Below, in pieces: positions 38,044 through 49,200 of a stretch of 64,000 bases of DNA. Location of the stretch: the NCBI RefSeq assembly GCF_031755915.1, contig NC_083383.1:3724001-3788000 (forward strand). The letters run 5' to 3'. Position numbers and translations under genes: made by a program. The stretch is from Ziziphus jujuba. Its lineage: Eukaryota; Streptophyta; Magnoliopsida; Rosales; Rhamnaceae. The notes under the pieces are model-generated. The model ran no database searches, was not told the origin of the DNA, and saw nothing but the letters and a program-made list of their open reading frames with translations. How positions within the stretch are numbered: position 1 is the first letter of the stretch; each line of letters opens with the position of its first letter.

Positions 38044-39293
38044 GGGTACAATGAAAGGGTAAGAAAATTTTTAAATCCATTTTATAAATTTTTTGAATAA
38101 AAAATTTTGATGCTGGCGTGGAAAATGAAGGACGGTATATCGATTTTCGTATTTTGTTGGAACAATATATTTTACATGAAAATCCGCTGATAGAGAACAT
38201 TATCATTTGGGCCCCAACTCTAGGATTTATTGGGTCTACAGGAGTGGATTTTTCTACCCTCTAAATTAGAAAAAATTGTTTGTCGCCAAGCAAATGAGTG
38301 TACATTCAGTGGTACAGTTATGTGCATATATATTTTCTATATATTTTCGTATTTTATTTCTCATCCAAACTGCTTCATTATTGTGGCTTTTGATGTCATG
38401 TGAGATAATTTTTAGAAATTGGTGCCTGTATATTAATCAAATTGAAAAAAAAAAAAAAAGAAAAAAAGAAAAGGTGGGACTCGCTCGGTTGGTTCGAAAG
38501 TTTAAAATCTGAACTTGAAGACCAGGAAAAATTGCTGTCAAACACAAAAATCTTACTGCATACAGACAATGAAGAAGGCCTAGTCCGAACCATTGAAGGG
38601 TGTCAAGGAATAAAAAGAGCCAAGATTAAGTGAGAAAAATGTTCACTGATTCAAAGTAAACTGTAAATACCAGCATTGGAATTTCAGATTTAAAATCTCA
38701 AAATTAAATAAGAATCAGTAAATATTTAGTATTGTTTAATTAAGGTGCATGCAATTGCTTCCTAATTGCATGCAATTTTTCTGTCTTCATTAATTATATG
38801 GTAATGTTTAACACAGGCTCTTGATTCAAACATATAGGATACCAATAGTTGTTCAATTAGACACAAACATGTTTGGACCACACTGGTAAGTTCTCCTTAA
38901 TGAAGTGTTAATTTTGCTGATTTGGAGGGAGAGGTATGTAATATAGATAGAGAGGATTTTTCTACAGGAAAAGATGTCTCTTATCGTGCACAAGTTACAT
39001 GTCCATTTCACACCTTGGCTGTTTCTCCAATCATAATTTTGTTAATGCAAACAAAACGAAGCTGCATTGCATTTATACTTTCATAATTTTCTTTGGTTGT
39101 TGGATTGGATCTTTTAAAGGTTGCCAATCGACTTGAAAGAAATCTGATGCAATTTCAAATTATATATATATATGTTTTAACATTATTATTTTTTGTGGTT
39201 AGACGAAAAGAAAATATATATTGTGGTTTGTGGGGGATATGGCCAGCTTTGTACTACCAATTAATTAATAAATCCAGACGTTTTGGCGGGGGG

Positions 39294-39294
<1 letters not shown>

Positions 39295-39337
<43 letters not shown>
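39295..39337. repeat. G43 homopolymer
   Basis: Forty-three consecutive G, with GGCGGGGGGC just before, about 380 bases upstream of the SOFL TATA box. True length may differ because such runs are hard to sequence. Confidence 0.8.
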
Positions 39338-39338
<1 letters not shown>

Positions 39339-39673
39339 GTGTTAGGCCGAGAAGTAAAAGAATAATAATAAAAAGTAATAACAAATTTGGACCAGGTTAA
39401 AATTAAATATAATTCAGAAAAAAAATTATATATATGTGGCCAGATGAACCGTGGGTTATTCACTCTTAATTGAAAGGACAGCATCGTCGGAGCACACACA
39501 AGCTGGGCTTTCCCTTATCGTCACTGTTACTTGTCGCTGTTGTTTCTTCTTCTCTGTCTCTCTTCCATAAGATTTAAGAAAGCCAAAGCCTAATTGATAT
39601 AGCAAAGGACAAATAAATGTAGCCTATGATTTTAATGTGATTCTTTTCTTGGTTTTCTTCTTTTTCTTTTATT

Positions 39674-39681
39674 TATATATA
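39674..39681 (+). promoter_or_regulatory. TATA box of the SOFL gene
   Basis: TATATATA lies about 165 bases before the start codon. A transcription start near 39705 is expected, putting the CT tract inside the 5' UTR. Confidence 0.6.
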
Positions 39682-39722
39682 GAGCAACAACAACGCGAGA
39701 GAGAAAGGCAGTTCATTGAAAT

Positions 39723-39726
<4 letters not shown>

Positions 39727-39783
<57 letters not shown>
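39727..39783 (+). repeat. CT dinucleotide tract, about 28 units, SOFL 5' UTR
   Basis: Uninterrupted (CT)n of 57 bases between the predicted transcription start and the start codon at 39839. Such tracts are binding sites for plant BPC/GAGA-binding proteins in general. Confidence 0.9.
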
Positions 39784-39786
<3 letters not shown>

Positions 39787-39838
39787 TCTAGACTTTGAAT
39801 ACCCTTTTTGAAGTTAAAACCGTGAAGAAAGAAAGGAG

Positions 39839-40763
39839 ATGAATATATCAGCATCGGAATGCACTAGTAGGTGTGAATCTGGTTGGACACTTTATCTGGA
39901 CCAATCCTCCATTTCTGAAACTCAATACCAGAGAGATCATGGAGTTCTTAATTATGGAAAGAAAGGGGGTGTGGAAGTAGAAGAAGAAGAAGAAGAAGAA
40001 GAACAAGATTTATCCATGGTGTCTGATGCTTCTTCTGGACCTCCCCATTATCATGAAGATGATGAAGCTTGCTTTTGCGAATATGGGTATTCTTATTCTG
40101 CTTCTGGATCAGCCAAGAAGGTGAAGAAGAATAAGATGAAGGAGAAATGTAAAAATGAGCAGTATTCGTATCTAGCTGACACTGCTAGCTCCCCTGTCTC
40201 CAAGGCAAGAATCACAGAATTATACAACTATATTTATGATAATTGCGTGTGTATGTAATTATGAGAATGGGTTTACTAAAATGAAATTCCAATTCTGCAG
40301 AGAAAAATGAAACTTTCAAGGAATGGAGCTTTGATGGAGAATGTAACAGGTTATTCTGAGAGTTTTTCAGCAACACATTTTAAGGTACATCTTATTTTCC
40401 ACTTCCGGGGTCTGTTTCTGTTCTATACTATATTATATGTCATCCAATATGCTCAAATATGGTGGAAAATTTTGAGTTCTTACAGGGGAAATCTGCATTG
40501 GAGAAGCACTTCAATTTCCACTCCTCTCTGGCAAAAAATTCTGGTTCAGAAGAGCCAGGTGATGAAGTACTAAAAACATTATTGTTTTTTTTCAACTTTC
40601 TCACCAATGTTCAGTTCTGTAAAAATCATACAGGGAAACGAAGGTTTCTTTTTGTTTTTTTGTAATTATTTATTATTATTATTTTTTTACGTTAGTTATG
40701 TATAACATATTAATAAAAATTGTTGGATTTGCAGGTGATTTTCATGGAAGAAATTGGGAATGA
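39839..40763 (+). CDS. SOFL: SOB FIVE-LIKE (SOFL) protein
   Basis: Predicted 183-residue SOFL family protein; in Arabidopsis these small proteins promote cytokinin accumulation and response. Exons: 39839-40204, 40301-40384, 40486-40558, 40735-40763. Both diagnostic SOFL blocks are present: CESGWTLYLDQS near residues 14-25 and DLSMVSDASSGPPHYHED at about 58-75, the latter after a glutamate run. The acidic run is followed by a lysine-rich stretch. ASSPV, GYSESFSATHF and the ending GDFHGRNWE match the family's C-terminal pattern as I know it. Intron 1 uses a GC donor (AAG/GCAAGA). If it is not spliced, the frame stops at 40258 with a truncated 139-residue product. The short final exon is judged from frame and family ending. 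Confidence 0.88.
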
Positions 40764-40814
40764 TAAATGTGATAATAATTATATCTTTTTGTCTCTGCTG
40801 CTACTGCTGCCTAT

Positions 40815-40818
<4 letters not shown>

Positions 40819-40861
<43 letters not shown>
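40819..40861 (+). repeat. AG dinucleotide tract, about 21 units, SOFL 3' UTR
   Basis: Uninterrupted (AG)n of 43 bases beginning 56 bases after the SOFL stop codon. It is complementary to the CT tract before the start codon. Confidence 0.9.
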
Positions 40862-40868
<7 letters not shown>

Positions 40869-40899
40869 AAGGTAGGAAAGGAAAAGATCACGAAAGGAT

Positions 40900-42492
40900 C
40901 TTGTTCCTTTTTTATTTTTATTTTTATTTTTTATAATGTTCCTTTTCAAATTTCAGTTCCCTTTTATTTGTTCTTGTCAATGCAGTGGGAAACAACCTGA
41001 GAAACATAAAATATTAATAAATCTCCTGTCTTTTGATGCCCTTAATTGAGAAGAGTCATCTTTGAAACTTTTGGGTCTTCTTCTGTAGAGTTTGATGGTG
41101 CACTAACCCTCATCTGATCTAATTCATCGGGCTTCCAGAATTAAAAAACAATGAAACAAACAAGAAACCAAAAACCATGTCCCAGAATCCATATATGCAT
41201 TTTGCTTTTAAATTCAGAAACAGTGTTCTGCATTTTCTAATTATGAATCAGATAACCCATTTTGGATCAGCCAGCCATCCAAACAAACAGATAGAAAAGA
41301 TAAAAGAGAAAGGTAGGCCATGATTAAACATACCAAGGCCAAAGGGGCAATAAAAGTGACCCACTTTTTTTTTGCTTCGTGAGCAATTGCCAGGCTAGCT
41401 TAGAGCAAGTAGGTGGGCGGAATTTGGGAATGGAAAGCCAATCTAGGGCTCAAAACAGACAATTTTTGTGATGGAAGTAACCAAAAGGTGAGCTTCATTT
41501 TCAACCAAAAGGGACCAATTGTAGCACCCCACTAGCGTCTGATAGCTACCCACTAAGAATATGGTCCGTGCATAAAATGGATCCAATTATTGAATTTTTG
41601 TTTTGGTGAGTTTTTTCCCTTCAAAATCTCTTTTGGCTCAAGAGGGTTGCCATTCCCAGAATTCTCACACCCATATCTTGGAAAAGGACTTAGATTCTAG
41701 GAAAACGACAACACCACCTCGCTGTCTTGTCGATCATGCATTCTTCTACTCCCTTGGTGATAATGGGATGATAATAATATCATTTTTTTTCCCCCTAAAG
41801 TAAATTTGAAAGACCACTGGCTATATTATCACATAGATATACTACAATACAAAGTAAATTTGTCAAAACTTAGGAGGCAGCTCTGGTTGGCTGGTAGATT
41901 AGGGACAGGACCAACAAGGATATATGGAAATCCAAAATCCAAATGACGTGTTCGGTTGGATTCTCTTTATATCCAATATTACACTCTTCACTTCTAAAAG
42001 CTACCCTTTACTTGTGGTGTAGGAATAGGATTAGGAACATTAATGTTCTTGTTCTCTTGACTGATTAGATGGTGATTGATTGGTATGGAAATCATAGCTA
42101 TAAGTTCCTGTTTCAGTGGCAGTGATTTTTTTTATTTGGGTATTATGATGTACGTTTTTTGTACATTGAACACTATGAAACTCATTCATCCAAAAAAAAC
42201 TCCACATTCTTTTTTTTTTTTTTTTTCCCCTTCTCATAACTTAGAGGAGTTTCAGTCGCTTACACTTTATATTTCATGTCAAAAGCCCTCAAACCTGTCC
42301 TCTCAGTATTCTAATAAGTGCTAGCCTTCCGTAATTATTGTCTTTTTAAAAAAAAAATAAAAAATAGAAAAAATCATCCTTTTGTTTCATTACGTGGAAA
42401 CCTCGGCCCACACACCATCGTTATGTCACATCTATTTACCCTAAAAAAAAAAAAAAAAAAAAAAAAAAACGTTGTGTCACATATATAGGCTG
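40900..42492. other. Intergenic, no gene recognised
   Basis: AT-rich, with poly-T at about 42211-42226 and poly-A at about 42444-42469. No coding potential was found. It ends at the LTR element. Confidence 0.6.
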
Positions 42493-42497
42493 CCAAG

Positions 42498-43074
42498 TGT
42501 CACGGACTTGTTTGTTTACCCTTCAAGCCGTGCGGCCTTAGTTGCTATTCCGACCCTTTGTTGCAACTAAGTAAGCCTTTTGCCCACTAAAAGAGAAAGC
42601 TAAGCAAAGAAAGCTAGAGCACAAAGAGAGAATGAAAGTATATTACTTGAAAGAGAGCTTTACAAGTATAGATGAGATTTCTTGGATGGTTTGGCCAAAT
42701 GAGGCCTCCACCTATTTATAGGCATACAAAGCTTAATCCTACGGCTATAATTGTTTTAATCCTACGGTGGAGAATGGTTCCCACCTACTCCCACCTACTT
42801 TACATAAAATATCTAAAGAAACATCTAGAATGGATATGTACATGGCTTGGCCCATTGTAAGGCCCAAAATAGGCCCAAAGTGGATTATAAGGCCCAAAAT
42901 GGATTGGAAGGCCCAAAATGGAGAGAATGCTCACCAAGTGTTTGATGAAATGCTTCAACCGTGACATTCTCCTATGCCGTCGACGTCCTCGTCGAGCTTG
43001 CTTCATGGAACCTTTTGATAGCAGGTTCCCAACTTGCTTCGCTAGCGGGAAGTCCTTTTTCACGGGACGTGACA
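42498..43074 (-). repeat. 3' LTR of the element
   Basis: 577 bp, identical by eye to the other LTR. The element's open frame runs about 275 bases into it. Confidence 0.96.
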
Positions 43075-44659
43075 CTCTCCCCCACCTAAACTCGCGACGC
43101 CCTCGTCGCGCCTTCTTCCTTGCCCGCCGAATGTGATCTTTGAGTTGCCGTTGTGTATCTTCGTGCTCCCCAGTTACTTCACCATCCGGCAGGTCCTTCC
43201 CCTTCACCAAGTATTTGGTGTAGTTGGGTATGCCTTTATGTTGACCGACTCGACCCGCAGGTGTGGCTTCAACACTCTTGGCGGGTGAAGTCACTATCGT
43301 CGAGGGTGCTCCTCTTGACTTACCTTTCGCTAGGGCCTCCGTGCCCCCTTTCCTTGCAATGGGAAGTGACTCTTCATAGCGTCGTGCCTTCCCGTCATGT
43401 ACCTCGTTTTGTTGAGGTGATGGTTTGGCTAAGTTCCCTTCCTTAGCCTCTTCGTGCTGTCTCTTGTCGTTTCCACAACTTGAAGCCAATGCACGCAAGC
43501 TCCCTTGGTGCAACTCCTTTGGCACATGTTGTACCTTAGGAGATGTCTTGGCATGGTTTAAGGCATCCTCACTAGGCTTTTGGGCAGCAGCCAAGTTGAT
43601 TTGCTCCTCCCTCTCAACTTGCAATGCTGACAAAACCTTGGCCTCCCGCTCGCTAGCTTGTTCCGTAGGCACCATGCACGTCGTTCCCCCATCCATGATG
43701 CATAACTTGCTTGCAAATGGGAGTGGGAAAGCCTTTACTTGGTTGAAGAAGTCCATACCAAGGACAACCTTGTAGTCATCCATGGACACAACCGTTAGAT
43801 TCAATTGGCCCTCCCAATCGCCGATGGTGGTTTGCACACCTCTAGCAACTCCTTGGAGTGGCTTTGCATCCGAGTTCACCGCCTTTACGGAGCCCCTTTC
43901 TTTGGTTGCCTCGATCCCAAGCCTTTGCGCCTCCTCCACCGATAGGAAATTATGTGAGGCACCTGTGTCCACCAACGCCATGGTGGGCACCCCATTGAGT
44001 TTTGCCTCCACGAACACTAGGCCACTCTTCTTTGTCTCCTTAGGAGCAGCCTTGATAGCATTCAACAGCTGTGAGGAACCTATTTGTGTGTGCTCGTGAG
44101 TTTCCCTCTCTTCGAGCATGGCACTTAAGGACTTCCTCTTCGGACAATCTCTAGCCCAATGGGGACCATCACATAAGAAGCAATCTCTCTTCGGCTTGAA
44201 TTCGGGCTTGCCTCCTTTCTCCCAATCTTTGCGAGGTAATGGTGGCCTTCTTTGATGTTCCTTGCTTTGGGGAGTTTTATAGAACTTGTCTCCCCCACCT
44301 TTAGTATAATTATTCTCATCTAATTGAGCTTGCATAAGGGACAAGGTTTCAATTACCTTTGTTTGGAAAGCTTGGCTTTCTTGACGCCATGCCTCGGTGT
44401 TGGCCTCGTTGGTGCTTTGCATGGTACCTCTAAGCTCCCCCACTTGGCCTTCCACTCGGCCATCGAGCTCCCCCATGCCTTGCTCCACACAATCAAGCCG
44501 CTCCAACATGTCGGCAACGGCCAACTCCATCTTGACCACCTTGGTCTCCATGGCGGTGAGAACGTCCTTCGACTTTGAACGCCCACGTCCCTTCCTTGCA
44601 GCTTCGGGGATGGCCTCCCTTCCCCTTGCTTCTTCAATCACAACCTCTGAGGAAGACAT
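42800..44659 (-). CDS. Element-encoded fusion: coiled coil, zinc knuckle, retropepsin, chromodomain-like tail
   Basis: A single intact frame of 619 residues starting 43 bases inside the 5' LTR. Residues 35-115 form a coiled-coil-like N terminus of gag. The gag core that should follow is missing. A CCHC zinc knuckle (CFLCDGPHWARDC) is at 160-172. A retropepsin with catalytic DTGA at 231-234 and the later VVLGMDFF runs to about 325. Residues 326-465 are Lys/Ala/Glu-rich and unassigned. GIPNYTKYLVKGKDLPDGEV at 476-495 resembles the chromodomain-like end of chromoviral integrases, though key residues differ (KGKDL where W-K-G is usual). From about residue 529 the frame is translated through the 3' LTR. 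Reverse transcriptase, RNase H and integrase core are absent. Confidence 0.9.
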   Translation of the reverse strand: MSSSEVVIEEARGREAIPEAARKGRGRSKSKDVLTAMETKVVKMELAVADMLERLDCVEQGMGELDGRVEGQVGELRGTMQSTNEANTEAWRQESQAFQTKVIETLSLMQAQLDENNYTKGGGDKFYKTPQSKEHQRRPPLPRKDWEKGGKPEFKPKRDCFLCDGPHWARDCPKRKSLSAMLEERETHEHTQIGSSQLLNAIKAAPKETKKSGLVFVEAKLNGVPTMALVDTGASHNFLSVEEAQRLGIEATKERGSVKAVNSDAKPLQGVARGVQTTIGDWEGQLNLTVVSMDDYKVVLGMDFFNQVKAFPLPFASKLCIMDGGTTCMVPTEQASEREAKVLSALQVEREEQINLAAAQKPSEDALNHAKTSPKVQHVPKELHQGSLRALASSCGNDKRQHEEAKEGNLAKPSPQQNEVHDGKARRYEESLPIARKGGTEALAKGKSRGAPSTIVTSPAKSVEATPAGRVGQHKGIPNYTKYLVKGKDLPDGEVTGEHEDTQRQLKDHIRRARKKARRGRREFRWGRVSRPVKKDFPLAKQVGNLLSKGSMKQARRGRRRHRRMSRLKHFIKHLVSILSILGLPIHFGPYNPLWAYFGPYNGPSHVHIHSRCFFRYFM

Positions 44660-44687
44660 GTTGCTCTAGATGCTAGCTTTAACCTTG

Positions 44688-44699
44688 GCTCTGATACCA
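44688..44699 (-). promoter_or_regulatory. Primer binding site (initiator tRNA-Met)
   Basis: TGGTATCAGAGC on the minus strand, two bases inside the 5' LTR, matching the 3' end of plant initiator tRNA-Met. Confidence 0.9.
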
Positions 44700-44701
44700 C
44701 T

Positions 44702-45278
44702 TGTCACGGACTTGTTTGTTTACCCTTCAAGCCGTGCGGCCTTAGTTGCTATTCCGACCCTTTGTTGCAACTAAGTAAGCCTTTTGCCCACTAAAAGAGA
44801 AAGCTAAGCAAAGAAAGCTAGAGCACAAAGAGAGAATGAAAGTATATTACTTGAAAGAGAGCTTTACAAGTATAGATGAGATTTCTTGGATGGTTTGGCC
44901 AAATGAGGCCTCCACCTATTTATAGGCATACAAAGCTTAATCCTACGGCTATAATTGTTTTAATCCTACGGTGGAGAATGGTTCCCACCTACTCCCACCT
45001 ACTTTACATAAAATATCTAAAGAAACATCTAGAATGGATATGTACATGGCTTGGCCCATTGTAAGGCCCAAAATAGGCCCAAAGTGGATTATAAGGCCCA
45101 AAATGGATTGGAAGGCCCAAAATGGAGAGAATGCTCACCAAGTGTTTGATGAAATGCTTCAACCGTGACATTCTCCTATGCCGTCGACGTCCTCGTCGAG
45201 CTTGCTTCATGGAACCTTTTGATAGCAGGTTCCCAACTTGCTTCGCTAGCGGGAAGTCCTTTTTCACGGGACGTGACA
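44702..45278 (-). repeat. 5' LTR of the element
   Basis: 577 bp with terminal TG...CA. It carries the presumed promoter and is followed inward by the tRNA-Met primer site. Confidence 0.96.
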
Positions 45279-45282
45279 CAAG

Positions 45283-46270
45283 CCAACCTCCCCCTCCACA
45301 GTATTATTATTATATATCATACGTTTTAATTTTTTCTTTTCATTTATTAGAATCCATAGCCTTTCTGACATCTTTTTAAAGCGAAGTTATTCTAAGGAGC
45401 ATACAATAAATATGAAAAGATACAAATTAAACTATGATCCAAATATTTTGATTGCAATTTAATTCTTTGGAATAGACTGATTGAGTTGTGTAATAAGGTT
45501 CCTCCCGTCCTTGTGGCTTGAGAATACGGCAGATAATGCTCAAAAGTATATATTTCTTCCTGAGAGATAAATCTCTAATTATTAAATTATAATTTTAAGC
45601 AACGAACAATAAATTATTATTTTCTGTTCAAAAAAATAAAAAAAACAAAAAAACTGAAATATCTTTATCTCCTCTATTCCATAAATAAACTTATATCAAT
45701 CTCCCTTCCACATACTAAAAATCTGAGCAATAATTTCAACAGACAGATTTTTAATTTAAATGGTCCCATCAAACTAAGATATCTCGTGGACCATGCAGAG
45801 ATATTTCTAATGGACACGGAACATCCTAGTTCCAAAGGAAAGTTTTTAAACTCCACAGTGGGAATTGGAATTTAACGGCCTCGTATGTTTGGATCAAAAT
45901 TCAAAAGCTTTGCAGCTTCACTTTTACATGACCACCAACTTTTAGTTTAAAGTTCAAATCCTTAAACAAATATCTATATACAATTATTCTGAGAGCGACT
46001 AGTTCGGTATGGTTGGCTCAAAAAGTCAAAAAGATTTTACTCATATAAAGAATCGATGGATGTACAAAACATAGTTCCTCTAAACTGAGACATCAAGAAT
46101 TATGGAAGACCAAAACAAAACTACATTTAACATGTTAACTGAAAATTTTAAATAGAATACAGTACACAACATACTTCAGACCACAAAGACTGAAGGAAGT
46201 GTAACACTTGATATTGATGAGATTGATTGTCAAACTCCATCTCCCTCATATTGTAAATTATCCGTCTTCT
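45283..46270. other. Spacer between the LTR element and UTP4
   Basis: AT-rich, no coding potential. The right end is the probable 3' UTR of the minus-strand UTP4 gene. Confidence 0.6.
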
Positions 46271-46280
46271 GACAGAGTAG

Positions 46281-49200
46281 TTAAGTCCCAAAAATGTGTC
46301 TGTGTACCGGTTTGGTGTCAAAGGTTTTAACCACTTCAATCCATGGTTTGTCTACGATCAAGACATGATTTTCGCAAAGGTGGCCGATAAATAAAACAGG
46401 ATTTCTGAAAGTATAAATGTCAAAATTTTTTCTACCAAGGAGTTGTTTAATTTGACACTCTCTCAATTTACGTTTCAGTTTGTTGTTCACAGGAATATCG
46501 CGTAAATTTCTCAACGCTGTATCCTGACCATTTATCATCCGGTTGTCACCATCTCCATCCACTGACATGCCAAAGTCGATCCAGCACATAGCCCTACAGA
46601 ATAAAACAAAAATAATACAGATCAGTAAACTAGAACTTAAAATTCACTTTTATAATGCCAGGAACAGAGAAAGAATGAGGAGCACCTCGCACTATATATA
46701 ATAACAGAAGACGAATTTGAGGGTGGAAACGAGAGACCAATAACTTCTCCAGGGAATTCTTGGTATCTCTTCGGTAGTCCATATGTATGCTTCTTTGACC
46801 AATCCCCCATCTTCTTCTCCTCAACATCTAATGCATATACCTGATTTGACGAGGTTGTGACTATAAGCACATTCTTCTGCCATGGAGAAAAGCCCCCAGC
46901 AGTGACCGAGGCACCATCCAGTCTTGATACGAACCAATGCTGCCTGTTCCACAGGAACCCAAACAAGAGCAGATTTTAGTTGGCCAAACCAATCAAAGCT
47001 CCATAAACACACCAAAAGGTGTAAATGGATTGATACATGGCCTTATGATAAAAAAATAAAAAGGATATAACATCGAAAACTGAAAAAACAAAGATTATTC
47101 CCATGTTTCATACCTCAGTATCTCCAGATTGAATATGTAGACATCTCCAAAGCAGTTGACAGCAGCTAACCATTGGCCATCAAAACTGGTAAACATTTTA
47201 GTTATGGGAGGCTCACCAGGTGGTAATTCTTCATCATGCATCTCACGACAGGGGGTGAATACATGTACTAGTTCTAAGCTACTCACATCAAGAACCTGTA
47301 ACATTCATATATACATACATATATAGTATATTAATGGATATAGTAACGCACAGAGAAGCAGATATGAAAAATTTCAAAACAGATAAAGCAGAACAAGAGG
47401 AAGCTTACATAAATTCTTCTATCATGCCCAGCTATAAGGAACTGCGAAGAATCATAACTAAAAACCATGCAATGCGCATACGGTAGTTTTTGAGGAAGTT
47501 CTCTTTTATTGACAGTCCATTCACTTTTACCAACTTTACATTTCAATTTGAATAGGCTGGGTTTCACATGGTCAGAATAAGCAAAAAGCGCGCCTGAATT
47601 AGAAATAGTGCTGCAAATGATTTTCCGACATCCCTTACTCTTAACTCGAGCCAATAAATGTTTAGCCGCTAGACCCTTAGAAGCCATATCAGGACGGGCA
47701 GAATTTTTTGTCTGAACATGCAGGATATCCAACCAATTAGAAGCCTGGACAAGAAGCAATGATGTTTGGTTGAATACCGTATTCAGCACCAGCTGGATGG
47801 GTAGTCTCTGAGGTGCAGGACAGATATCATGTGGAGAGAACTTCAAGAACTCCTTCACAGAATAGGCATAGAGCTTCGTGTCATCACCAGCAGAGATAAG
47901 CATAGGAACTCCCAAATGGGCCCATTTATGATAACTAAATTCAATAGGCTTTTCTCTAGAACGAAGAACTCTTTTTCCTTTCACTGCTTGATCAGTTAAT
48001 GGATCTGAAATCAGAATAATCTAATTTAAGAACAGAGAAACAGCGAATGGATGTGACAAGAATTACAAAAACATAGAATGAACTAGACTCAAAGCATTGA
48101 AGCACCATTAGGTTTTTCTCCAGAACGAACTCTTTTTACTGCTTGATGAGGTACCGGATCTGCAATCAGAATAATCTATTTTCAGAACTGAGAAACAGCC
48201 AAAGAATGTACAAAAACATAGATCAAATCAGACATAAAGCATTGAAGCACTGTTATATTTGCTTTTGACAAGAAAATAAAATAAATTAATATAATTAAAA
48301 GATAAGGCATTAATTATGGATGACCTTCTTGGCTGATAGGTACAGCCACTGTCAAAGCCCTGACATCATGAGAATGAGCTCTTACATAACCAACATAGAT
48401 CCATTTCTTCATGATGTCAGAAGAATTGTAATCAGTGGATTCAGTTGTGTCACTGGAGAGTTTATAAAGAATAACCTACAAAAAAGAAAATAAAACTACA
48501 TTATCAAAAAAAGTGAATGACAAAAAAAGCTGAACAAAACATGAACTTTAGGGCAAAAGTAACAAATGAAGGCTGAACATACATGTATTTTGTAATAAAA
48601 GTATTATAGCATAAAGAATGCGAGGAAACAATAAAACAGCATTTATACTAATCTTGAAACTTCATTCTCTCAGCACAAAACTTTTCACATCCATCATTTT
48701 CATATCAGAATTTTCTTACCATTTATTCACATCAATTAGGTAAATTTGAGCTACTGAATCTCATGGATGAAGGGTTTTCTATTTTGTTGTGCTGTGGGCA
48801 TTTCGGACGTCATTCCATAATTTAAGTTCTACTTAAACCTAGTTATTATACTAAAATTGACTATTACAACAAATAGACCAAATTTGGAAACAGTGGCAAC
48901 CAAGTGGAAGGCCTGGCAAAATACCATACGAACATTAACACCACACGATAAGACCTATTAAAAAAAAAGGGGTGATAACAGGTGAAACCCATTAGACCTA
49001 TTAAACCGCTTAATATTAATAATTTTACCTTAAAATTAATTTTATATAAAAATTTAAACAATAATGTATTGTTCTAGATTTAATATTTTCTGATAGTTAT
49101 TTTGGATTTTGAATATTGGTTTCATTTGTAATTTTTGAATATTTTAAATTGAAAATGCATGTTCCTTAGCTATGATGGATGTTTAATATGGGTTTAATTT

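Larger units (their letters stand above)
35140..39690. other. Long intergenic region, no gene recognised
   Basis: About 4.5 kb without a credible gene on either strand. Contents seen: 3' UTR of the HHP gene to about 35400, poly-A at 35890-35920, TTAA repeats at 36007-36028, an AT microsatellite at about 38010-38040, A-rich sequence at 38445-38472 and a G43 tract at 39295-39337. No LTR pair, transposase or tRNA was recognised. The last 300 bases are the SOFL promoter. Confidence 0.5.
42498..45278 (-). mobile_element. Young non-autonomous LTR retroelement (chromovirus-derived)
   Basis: A complete 2781-bp element. LTRs at 42498-43074 and 44702-45278 are 577 bp each and identical as read, starting TGTCAC and ending GTGACA. 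CAAG flanks both sides (42494-42497 and 45279-45282), a 4-bp target-site duplication. On the minus strand the 5' LTR is the right copy. It is followed two bases later by TGGTATCAGAGC, the standard primer site for initiator tRNA-Met. A polypurine tract (GGTGGGGGAGAG) precedes the 3' LTR. The LTR has a TATAAATA box on the minus strand near 44916-44926. The 1627-bp interior holds one frame and no reverse transcriptase, RNase H or integrase core, so movement would depend on a helper element. Confidence 0.97.

Noticed and set aside
43153..44669. Several plus-strand frames across the LTR element interior
   Set aside because: All are antisense to the 619-residue element frame, which carries clear zinc-knuckle and protease motifs.
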